Origin: Sthenelais limicola
Taxonomy: Eukaryota; Annelida; Polychaeta; Phyllodocida; Sigalionidae
Length of the DNA: 64,000 bases
Reading direction: 5' to 3'
NCBI GenBank assembly: GCA_942159475.1
Contig: OW804096.1
Span: forward strand, 134,779,285 to 134,843,284
A program made the position numbers and the translations under genes. Positions within the stretch are counted from its first letter, which is position 1. The number at the start of each line of letters is the position of its first letter. Below are positions 46,301-57,742 of the stretch, one piece after another. The notes beneath the pieces were generated by a model, which was not told the origin of the DNA, did not search any database, and saw nothing but the letters and a program-made list of their open reading frames with translations.

Positions 46301-49300
46301 ATTGCCCTACAGTAGTACATATCTCTGCCCACCTCCCTGCCCCTATAGAAGCTATAGAAGATTGCCCTACAGTAGTACATATCTCTGCCCACCTCCCCGC
46401 CCCTATAGAAGATTGCCCTACAGTAGTACATATCTCTGCCCACCTCCCTGCCCCTATAGAAGCTATAGAAGATTGCCCTACAGTAGTACATATCTCTGCC
46501 CCCCTCCCTGCCCCTATAGAAGCTATAGAAGATTGCCCTACAGTAGTACATATCTCTACCCACCTCCCTGCCCCTATAGAAGATTGCCCTACAGTAGTAC
46601 ATATCTCTGCCCACCTCCCTGCCCCTATAGAAGATTGCCCTACAGTAGTACATATCTCTGCCCACCTCCCTGCCCCTATAGAAGCTATATAATATTGCCC
46701 TACAGTAGTACATATCTCTGCCCACCTCCCTGCTCCTATAGAAGCTATATAATATTGCCCTACAGTAGTACATATCTCTGCCCACCTCCCTGCCCCTATA
46801 GAAGCTATATAATATTGCCCTACAGTAGTACATATCTCTGCCCACCTCCCTGCCCCTATAGAAGCTATATAATATTGCCCTACAGTAGTACATATCTCTG
46901 CCCACCTCCCTGTCCCTATAGAAGATTGCCCTACAGTAGTACATATCTCTGCCCCCCTCCCTGCCCCTATAGAAGCTATAGAAGATTGCCCTACAGTAGT
47001 ACATATCTCTGCCCACCTCCCTGCCCCTATAGAAGCTATAGAAGATTGCCCTACAGTAGTACATATCTCTGCCCACCTCCCTGCCCCTATAGAAGATTGC
47101 CCTACAGTAGTACATATCTCTGCCCACCTCCCTGCCCCTATAGAAGATTGCCCTACAGTAGTACATATCTCTGCCCACCTCCCTGTCCCTATAGAAGCTA
47201 TAGAAGATTGCCCTACAGTAGTACATATCTTTGCCCACCTCCCTGCCCCTATAGAAGCTATAGAAGATTGCCCTACAGTAGTACATATCTCAGCCTGCCT
47301 CCCTGCCCCTATAGAAGCTATAGAAGATTGCCCTACAGTAGTACATATCTCTGCCCACCTCCCTGCCCCTATAGAAGATTGCCCTACAGTAGTACATATC
47401 TCTGCCCACCTCCCTGTCCCTATAGAAGCTATAGAAGATTGCCCTACAGTAGTATATATCTCTGCCCACCTCCCTGCCCCTATAGAAGCTATAGAAGATT
47501 GCCCTACAGTAGTACATATCTCTTCCCACCTCCCTGCCCCTATAGAAGCTATAGAAGATTGCCCTACAGTAGTACATATCTCTGCCCACCTCCCTGTCCC
47601 TAAAGAAGCTATAGAAGATTGCCCTACAGTAGTACATATCTCTGCCCACCTCCCTGCCCCTATAGAAGCTATAGAAGATTGCCCTACAGTAGTACATATC
47701 TCTGCCCACCTCCCTGCCCCTATAGAAGATTGCCCTACAGTAGTACATATCTCTGCCCACCTCCCTGCCCCTATAGAAGCTATAGAAGATTGCCCTACAG
47801 TAGTACATATCTCTGCCCACCTCCCTGCCCCTATAGAAGATTGCCCTACAGTAGTACATATCTCTGCCCACCTCCCTGCCACTATAGAAGCTATAGAAGA
47901 TTGCCCTACAGTAGTACATATCTCTGCCCACCTCCCTGTCCCTATAGAAGCTATAGAAGATTGCCCTACAGTAGTACATATCTCTGCCCCCCTCCCTGCC
48001 CCTATAGAAGATTGCCCTACAGTAGTACATATCTCTGCCCACCTCCCTGCCCCTATAGAAGCTATAGAAGATTGCCCTACAGTAGTACATATCTCTGCCC
48101 ACCTCCCTGTCCCTATAGAAGCTATAGAAGATTGCCCTACAGTAGTACATATCTCTTCCCACCTCCCTGCCCCTATAGAAGCTATAGAAGATTGCCCTAC
48201 AGTAGTACATATCTCTGCCCACCTCCCTGCCCCTATAGAAGCTATAGAAGATTGCCCTACAGTAGTACATATCTCTGCCCACCTCCCTGTCCCTATAGAA
48301 GCTATAGAAGATTGCCCTACAGTAGTACATATCTCTGCCCACCTCCCTGCCCCTATAGAAGATTGTCCTACAGTAGTACATATCTCTGCCTACCTCCCTG
48401 TCCCTATAGAAGCTATAGAAGATTGCCCTACAGTAGTACATATGACTTCAGACTCAGCCGTATGTTTAGCGGTTGAACACACAGTGATCCACGGCAGGAC
48501 TGTGTTACTACTACTGACATTATATAATAACAAGCAAAATAAACCACTCACTCACTCTACCTGGATCAACTGTATGAACTCATGGAGTCATGGAGAGAGA
48601 CATTACAGATGAATACATGTGTCTCCTTCCTCATCTGTAATTATGCATCTGGCAATGCATGAATTGTTTATTGTTGTTTTCTAAATTCATATACTCTGTA
48701 CTGAGTCATGGTAGCGGCTGGGAGAGCTGGATTTTATCCAGAAATTTTACCCGCTAGTACTTTTGCTTGCTGTACTTATTTGTTTTTGTTCTTATAGTTG
48801 TCGTTTTTCTCACCTTGAATGACACTGCATGCCCACCAGCCACCCACCCTTCACTCCTCCCTTCACATTAGAATCCATGGGTTAGTGTTTGATACCTGAC
48901 TGCCTACCTGCCTAGTGTGTGTGTAGCCTTGAGGCAAGGCTACACACACACTAGTGGCAGGCAGTAGCAGGCAGTGGCAGGCAGCGGGAGGGGCAGTGTG
49001 TGGTACTGGGCTATGTGAGTGAGTGAAGGTGCAGTGTGTGTGAGAGGTGCGACAGGGGTGGGAGTCTAAACCAATCTTTATATTTAAAATTGCAACTTTC
49101 CTGTACCACATTATACATAAGTCGTCCCCTGAAAAGGCCTCATGAGGAACAAAACTTGCCATTCAGACGATGTAATGGTACCCATTTAGATGGGAAAACA
49201 TAAAAAACAGGTCCATGGCTGGGAGTTCTGTATAACTGAGAAGACCAGGGGTATTTGAACAACATAAGGAAGTTTAAAGGTGGTCTAAATCCGCCCTGTA

Positions 49301-52300
49301 GGGGGCGGGTCGGTTGCGCAAAGTCTAGATGTCTGCCTGCCTGTTTTGTCGGTTTTGTCTGTTACATTTGCATTGTCTGGGTTTTTTTATGTACTATGTG
49401 AATCTTGATAAAAAATAAAGTAGTCTTGTCTTATCTTATCTAAATATAGCTGAGTGGACAGTTATACGTTGTTTTCCTGCTTGATTAATTGAACTTATCC
49501 CTGTTAAATATTTGTAGCCAATGAAAATATTTTTGAAAAAAATAAAAAAATGTGTCTGTTACAGACACGTGTCTTGCTGAAACGTGTTCATCACAAGGTA
49601 CCTGTTACTATGACGACAGTGATGCTCAGTTCTGTGCCTGCGATGCGGGATATACGGGCGCAACGTGTGACACTGGTGAGTACATGTTTTACATTTATAA
49701 AACAGGGACATTACACCTTTGGGTCAGATCTTTAGAAAATGTACAATAGGCAGCTGTACACATTTAGTAAATTTTGCTAGACTGTAATTTGGTCAATACT
49801 AGGTAAATTCTAGTATATTTGGCATTGCATTGATTCTAGCAATGTGTTTGGTTAGGTTGAACTGTATTTTGAACTTTATTTTTGTCTGAAATTTTGGTTA
49901 TTTGAGAGGATTGGCAGAGGTGAATTGTACATTTTCTGAAAATCTGACCCATTTACATGTTACTGTGACAGAGTTGAGATACAAACTGTTAACATGGTAA
50001 CTCTATTTTTAAGATAATTTTTAACTTGTGTTGACATTTGACCCTGACAGAGCTGTGTGCTGCTGGCTCCTGTTCATCACAAGGTACATGTTCCTATGAC
50101 AACAGTGGTACTGAGTACTGTGCCTGCAATGAGGGATATACGGGCGCTACATGTAACACGGGTGAGTCTACACTGAGGTTTATTATATGGATTTGTTGCA
50201 TTGTATTGCATTTTGTTTTCTAATGTATGTAGTGGTTTTCCTCTTATACCATGGACCAGGATCGGCTTTAATCACTTCATCGCTTTCCGGGGCCGTAAAA
50301 ATTACGCAGCCTGGCTGGTCCAGCGCAGGGTTAAGGGGAGCTATTTCAGCTACATTGTCCAGCTCCTCGCAAAACTGATCCATGGGTCCCCTGCCCTGCA
50401 ATTGTAACCAGCGCTTCTCTGTCCGGTGATAGTGACATTTGAAGGGGCGTCGCCTATCAGCAGTGGCAGGTGCAGACTTCAAGTCAGCAGCCTTAGCACA
50501 TCTGGACGAACTACAAGAGGGGGTGGAACCCGCCGGGTTCCCCTTCCTCTCCACTTTCCCGGACAGACTAGCATGCACGTCGGCGGGCACTGTCAGCCGC
50601 TCGCTAGTGGTTCTAAGGACGGGGCTTCGACCCCTCTCTGGTTTGGAGGACCTCTCGGATCTTGACTGGTCCACACAGGACCGAGTCCTCCTGGAGGAAG
50701 TTGATGCAGCCTTTTCTGGTGACTGGCTGGCAATCCTTGTCGACTTCCGTCAGCTAGAAGAGGCAGATAATGACCGAGCTAGCTTGTCCAGTTCCTTCTC
50801 CTCTATGCTTTCCTCCATAGGGGTTTCCCCCTCCACACCCCCTAGGGGCTCCATCTCCTTCCCTAAAGGCTTAGGGGAAAAGGTTTGACTGCCATTGTTG
50901 GCAGGATCCAGGCTTAGCAGGTGGTCCGCTGACTCCATCACTCGCCTGGCCTCGACGTCCGAAACGCTTTCTCCCTCTGAATAATTGAGGTCGAGACTGT
51001 CTTCGTCATCCTCACACCCTTTAGGTTGCGACATACCGAAAAACTCAAAAGCTTGCATACTAAATCAATTCTGAAAAAGAGAAATAACCTTTCAGCACAA
51101 CCTCAAGTTATTCGGACAAATACAATACAATCTCGGACACTCTGATTCGCATCTGAATTTACAGAGCTGTCCGCAATTACAATAAACGCCGGCAGCTACA
51201 TGTAGAAGCTTCAGAATTTAACTTATATACAGCAAGGCTTAGCTAATAAGCCTTCAAAACAACAGAGTTATGTACAAGTCTTGTTAGCAAGCTGCAGAGC
51301 GAGAATAACCCCCTATATTGCTCTGCTAGCTATATTGTGTGTGATAGTGGATACACTGAGTCACTTTCTCGCCGTCATAACTAAGTTCAGTTCTTGCTCT
51401 TAGAAGCAGAACAACCAAGAAAATACGGCTCAATGAGTACAATATGATACCGAAGCAACTATCTGCATCCTTTAACCAACATGTTACACAAGTTTCCCCA
51501 AGAAATTGAACTCACTTTATTCATCAAAAGGCTGTGTTTTCTTTCTTAGTTCCTTCCCGGAAGGCTGCTGACAAAAGAGTGAAACACAACTGGGCTACAC
51601 TCGCTGAGTGTGGTAACTGGTTGTTAGTTCCGCCACCACCACTCGCAGCGCCACCAGAGCCTCCCCGCCTTGCAAACCGAATAGTTTGCCTCTTACATAG
51701 CACGTACAACCAGCAGGTTGCAGGCTATTTTGGAGACTCAATGGAGCTTGTATCTATAATTGTTATGTTCCCCAATCAATTTAGTAGCAATTTCCCCTTA
51801 CCATAAGAGGATACAGGACTTACCATAAGTTACAAATCAGTCTAGCCCAAGCCACACTCAACTGAGTCCCACAACGCACACACATGGACATGTGTCGTCA
51901 AAATGTAAAATAGATACTATCAGGTACCCATTTTAAAGACTTCTCGTTGTGTTTTAACTTCTCAGAGACCCAGTTCAGAAAAATCTCTGAGCGGTACTAT
52001 TCATTGTCCGTATTGTAACCGGTCCGGAGCTTGGCGTATACGCTTTACTCTTGCCGTGCCATTCAAAGAAACCTTCTTCCCAGTGTCCATTTCCTTTTTC
52101 CCTGGCAAAGCCTTTCCAGATTCTGCAGAATCTGAACTCCCCCTTCCTCCCTTTGACTTAGGTTTCTTAGTCAATAGAGGAGTTGAGTTAGCAGCATTCA
52201 ACTGATTCTTAGGGGGCCTACCCCTTTTCTTTTTCGGACAAGCAATCACAGTGGGGATGCGATCTTTAACACCAGCCTTGGTTTGTTTTAATCCAACCCT

Positions 52301-55300
52301 TGGATGCTTCTGAGGTCTACCAGGTTTTACGCCAATGGTTACCTTTCGCTTCTCATGTACAACTGGGCATTCTTTTCCTGGAAGAACTTTTCCATTGTCA
52401 AACCGAAGGACTTCTCGGCCAGCTTTTTCTAACTTTTGAAATTCAGTAGCTTTGTCCAAATTCACTGCCTGAATCAAAAGCGGCCTTGAGATAATCAACA
52501 TGATATCTCATTAATCCCTCGGACGACTCAAGCTCATAGGTAGTACCACCTATTTTATTCCACCCTTGCTGCGTTGTCCCTATACCTTTAATTAGCATTG
52601 TACACTGCATGTACCCGAGGTTGCGGTGTACGATGTGTGGTACACCACACCTCCAGTGTACAGAAATTAGAAGTAGTCCCTTGCCTCATCACTCAGACGG
52701 GAAAAAATATAAATTAATGCACAAGATGACAACAAAATGACGAAAGTAGCGTCAATGATGGCCATCACAGAATGTGCGTGTGTCATTAGTGCTTGTGTAA
52801 CACGCTGAAATTTTCAACAGGAAGATTTGGAAAATACCTCAGAAATATGGGTTTATATCATCGAATCCAGTTAGCCATGGGTAAAGGGAGTTCTATTGAC
52901 TCAGATTGTAGGCCTATGCAATTACTATATCTTTATCCAAACTCTCAAAAATGAGTTCTGCGATCGGCAAGTGCCACTTTAATTACGGTAACTTGCTGCG
53001 AGAGAAATATACAGTGAGGGCGGGGCATGGTTCCATTAACACTTGAATTTATGATGGCTGTTGTAACGTTGACGACAGCCGCCGCACTTTCAATGCTTAG
53101 CTGACGACGTAACGTCATGGCATGGCGTGTCTCTAAACTGGATCATCTGTTTCTTCCCAAGGAAGGAATGAAACATATTTCTTCCCGCTCACTCACATAT
53201 AACAAGCCTATACAAAGTCTATGAATTGACACTCTGTTCCAGAGATGAAGTAAAGATAAAAAATAACCCTGGTACAGCGTGGCCGTAACAATGACGCATG
53301 TGCATTCCGTGACGGCTGTCATTGACGCATTATTTGAGAGAACGTCATGATGTAAACAAAGCTATGAAAGGAACTACTTTTTGTGTGAGTGGGATTCTGA
53401 AGAAATAAGACTAATTAGAATCAATAAGACAACATATTTCTTGAATATTGATAGTTTAAAATGTTTTTTCACAAGAATGTCCATACTTTTACTTTGTGAA
53501 AGGGTGGAATAAATCCAGAATCCACCTCGGGTGCGGAAGGAACCTCGGTGCGGAAGGATCCCTCGGGCGCTATGCGCCCTCGGGAACCTACCTGCACCTT
53601 GGGGTGTACCCCCCTTGCCCCCTCCACCCTTGGTGGATTCCTTCTATGTATTGGTGTACCTTAAACGGACCATCCCATTTCGGACCGAATTTCTTGTTAG
53701 CCTTTGGGGGACAATATCCACTACACCACTTCCCCAACCTCAAAACGCTTAGGATTGGACTTTTTGTCGAAATCCCTCTTTTGATGCACTGCTGCAACAC
53801 CGAGGTTTTTCCGGACAAAGCAATGTCCCGTCCTCATCCATTGTCTGAGGTTCTCGACAAAGGCTATCTTGCATGGAAAGTTGAGACCACCAAGCTCCAC
53901 ACCATACACAATATCTATGGGAGTCACAAGTTCCATGCTAAACACTATAGAGTTTGGGGTACATAAAGTACTCACCTGAATCGTTCCTCTATAGGCATGT
54001 GCAACACAGGGGGCCAACATGTCCCAATGGGTCTCACTGTAATCAGTTAAACAAGATAATTGTGATAAATCTGGCTTGCCCCCAATGAACACTAGACAAT
54101 TCTGAATTCTCCAAGGGACAAATTCCCTGTGGTTTTCTCACAAGGCAACGAGCTAGCATCTCCCGTCTTCAGAAAGCACTGACCTGTAGTCAGATTGACT
54201 TCCTTACTAATGGGTGCCTGAGCCTCACCACCAGCTCCTATACTATTAACAGTACCTGCGGACATTACGGTATTTTGAAGCGGCTTACCATTGTCAACCC
54301 CTGCCTCGCTTCCTACAAGGATTGGTTGGAGTTTTCCAGCTTCTGTTTCTTATCAGGGACAGAACTGCCAGCCATCTCCAACAACTTCAATTTCTTCGGA
54401 CATGAAAGTATATACTTTTTATTTCAGATTACATAGATCTAGAAGGTGACCTAATTAACGTGCTAAAAATGTATTTTCTAATGTTTACAGATTTGTAATG
54501 AAAGATTTGTAAGTGAAATTGATTATTTACTGTTTGTTACAGAGGTGGAAGTGTGTGCTGATGGCGTGTGTAATTCAGGCACGTGTTACGTGGATGATTC
54601 CGGTACACAACAGTGTCACTGTCCTCAGGGCCTGACCGGCGACGCTTGTTTGACGGGTCAGTTACTAGCCAACAAACACTTGTAAATGTATTATCAGCTG
54701 TTGACGGGTCAGTTACTAGCCAACAAACACTTGTAAATGTATTATCAGCTGTTGATGGGTCAGTTACTAGCCAACAAACACTTGTAAATGTATTATCAGC
54801 TGTTGATGGGTCAGTTACTAGCTAACAAACACTTGTAAATGTATTATCAGCTGTTGACGGGTCAGTTACTAGCTAACAAACACTTGTAAATGTATTATCA
54901 GCTGTTGATGGGTCAGTTACTAGCCAACAAACACTTGTAAATGTATTATCAGCTGTTGACGGGTCAGTTACTAGCTAACAAACACTTGCAAATGTATTAT
55001 CAGCTGTGCATACAGACATCAGACACATATTTTGATTTTTTTGGATTTAACATTAACTATATGACATACTTGAATTAGTGCATTGGTTTGTATGAGCTGC
55101 CAAGTCAGTAAAGACATAGATATTGGTCAGATCGTCAGAAAATGTATAATTAGCAGCTCTACACATTAGTAAATTCTGCTAAATTAGGCTGGTAAATGTT
55201 GAATACCGGGTTTATCTGAGTACATTTGGTATCACATTGATTTAAAGTATCAATTCTGTTATGTTAAACTGCATTTTGAAGCTAATTTTTGTCTTAAATG

Positions 55301-57688
55301 TGGGTTATTTGAGAGAATTAATGAAAGCGAATTGTACATTTTCTGAAGATCTATTCTGCTACATTTTATTATGATATTGTATCTGTGTTAGGGAAATGCA
55401 AATCTATTATTATTATTATTACAGAGCTGTGTGCTGCTGACCACTGTTCATCACAAGGTACATGTTCCTATGACAACAGTGGTACTGAGTACTGTGCCTG
55501 CGATGCGGGATGGACGGGAGATATGTGTGACACAGGTGAGTCTACACTGAGGTGTATTAGATGGATTTGTTGCCAATAAAATGTAAGAAATAGAGGGATA
55601 TTATTAAGATTAAGATTAAGATACTTTTATTGTCGATCATGTCGCCTCCAGAGGGCGTAACTCCGGCTGAGGGAGGTTTACAAGCCTTCTGATATTTACA
55701 GTATTTAATTAACAGTGGACAATACCCCGGTCGTCATGGACGAAAGGGGCTCACTGTTCTTTTACATTGGTGATTTCATTTACAATAAAATAATAAGTAT
55801 AATGCGCAGTAGATCTCAAGTTTTTTAAAAGTATCTCAGTTCTCTTAACATCATTATTGTTGTGACATTTTGTTTGTGAAGTATTGTGGCTTAAGGCTTT
55901 ATTCATTCAATGAAGTGTTGGTCAGACCATATTAGTGTTCTCTTCGCCATTACCTTGAATATCTTGGGGTCATGTACTTCGTGAGCCATGGTTTGTAGGG
56001 AATTCCAGGAATAGGGTATTCTATGAAGTATCGACTTTCTTATCTGTTCATTTCTTGGTATAACTTGTTTTAATGGTTTTCTACCTCTTGTGTTATAAGT
56101 ATTCAGTCCAATGAAGAAACATTTCAATAAAGAGTTCTCGTCAATAAAACACTTTGAAAAATATCAATTTTGCGACTTGTGACATATTTTCCTGGAACAC
56201 ATGACATATTATGTAGACAAGTGGACTAAATGTGATGTGTTTCAGAAAAATAAGTCATAAGTCGCAAAAAAAATTTTGCGATACCATTATATTTGAAAAG
56301 ATGAGATCAAGCTGATTTCAATGATAGTAAACAGTCCAATAATCTCATAAGTATTTCCAGGTTTTAAGTTTGATATTTTTGTTTTTGAAAAAAAAAGTTT
56401 CCAATATTTCTAGGGGTGAATAAACAGTAAAGTAACTAAATGTAGTCCATATGAGGACCTTTAAAACTAAAGAATATACTACATAGATTGTCCTGAAATT
56501 TGATACATCGATTGATATAGGTATAAGTGATGAACTCCCCAAAAATCAGAACATTCCAATAAAGTGATCTTGTGAAAAGAACACTTTAAAAAATATTAAT
56601 TTTGTGACTTATGGCTAATTTTCCTAAAACACATGACAAATGTCTTGGTGTTGCAGCTATTGCTACATGTGAGTCGCACGGGTGTGGCGGGGCCACGTGT
56701 TATGTGGATGGCAGCGGCAACCAACAGTGTGACTGCGATGGTGATGATGGAGACATGTGTGTCGGCGTCTGTGAGAGTAAGATCTACTTCTACACATTCA
56801 CATTTAGACATAGATTTATAAATAGCCAACTCCAACCAGTATAATTGTACTCGATAATCAATCATTTATTCAATTCAATTCAATTCAAATATTCTTTTAT
56901 TGTCGAATTTCTCAAAACAATGGTGGTTGTTCAAATCTGGCGTGCCAGCTCTTCCAATGAGTGCCTCATTTACATTATTTTCATTGGTGACAATAATCGA
57001 AAAAACTGCAGAAATACAACAATGAGCAGGCTATCAGTGAAAGAGATAGCAGAATGGACGATTGGTTATGTGCCAAGAAGCACAACAACAGTGTTGAGGG
57101 GTCACTGCCCTTATGTGACAGAACCTAATACCTTGATATCTTACATTATTAATTAGTTTTTAATTTGGTGGCTTACAGCCAATTCATTGGTTAACATATT
57201 AAGCATATTGCTTAAATAAATTTATTAATTAATTAATGACAGTATATTGAGAGACTGATCGTTAACAGAATCTATACTTTTCAATGCATCAGCTTTTATA
57301 TAATGAAATTGAGAAGTTAAATAGTGCTGCCATAGAAATTCATCTAGACAGTTAATGTTTTATGATCATACAGTTACAACAGAACAACCCCTTAAGGCTC
57401 AATGCAGATAATGCTAATAATGAACAAATTGTATTACTATTATTGTATTACAATTTATGCTAATAATGAACAAATTGTATTACTGTAACATCACCGAACA
57501 TTTATATCTAATATTTTATATTAACAAACTGTATCATTGTATCATTGTAACACTGACCAACTATTTTGTTATGTATACCTCACTATGTTTATTTTAAAAA
57601 AGGACTAATTGGAAGACCTCCATAGGAGAACAAATCTTGTCCTCTTCCTGATTCATATTACTACTAATGTATATGTTTCGCTGAATAC

Positions 57689-57742
<54 letters not shown>

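Larger units (their letters stand above)
48445..49564. other. End of intron 6
   Basis: It contains the perfect hairpin at 48912-48954, a pyrimidine/purine-rich stretch and a LINE tail at 49340-49442. No exon recognised. Confidence 0.5.
50262..54400 (-). mobile_element. Degraded Ty3/Gypsy-like LTR retrotransposon in intron 8
   Basis: Minus-strand remnants, in transcription order: a short Ser/Gly/Lys-rich frame (54379-54150), integrase C-terminal part (54092-53588), pol C-terminus (52590-52001), about 900 bp that may include an LTR (51990-51060), then a gag-like frame (51058-50262). No protease, RT or RNase H is left. A family C TIR element interrupts the integrase region. LTR limits and target duplication were not found. 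A gag-like frame after the putative LTR suggests rearrangement or two fused partial elements. Confidence 0.6.

Noticed and set aside
45567..48476. Long ORFs on both strands (up to 771 codons) in the 60/51-bp array
   Set aside because: Unit lengths are multiples of three without stops, so open frames are automatic. The array lies inside intron 6 of the EGF gene.
53496..53966. 156-codon + ORF near the Gypsy-like remnant
   Set aside because: Complementary to the integrase remnant on the minus strand. No independent support.
54613..54825. ORF with [17 protein letters not shown] repeats
   Set aside because: Translation of the 51-bp array in a frame other than that of exon 9.
56845..57156. 103-codon + ORF
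   Set aside because: It starts inside intron 11 over a LINE tail; no conserved motif.
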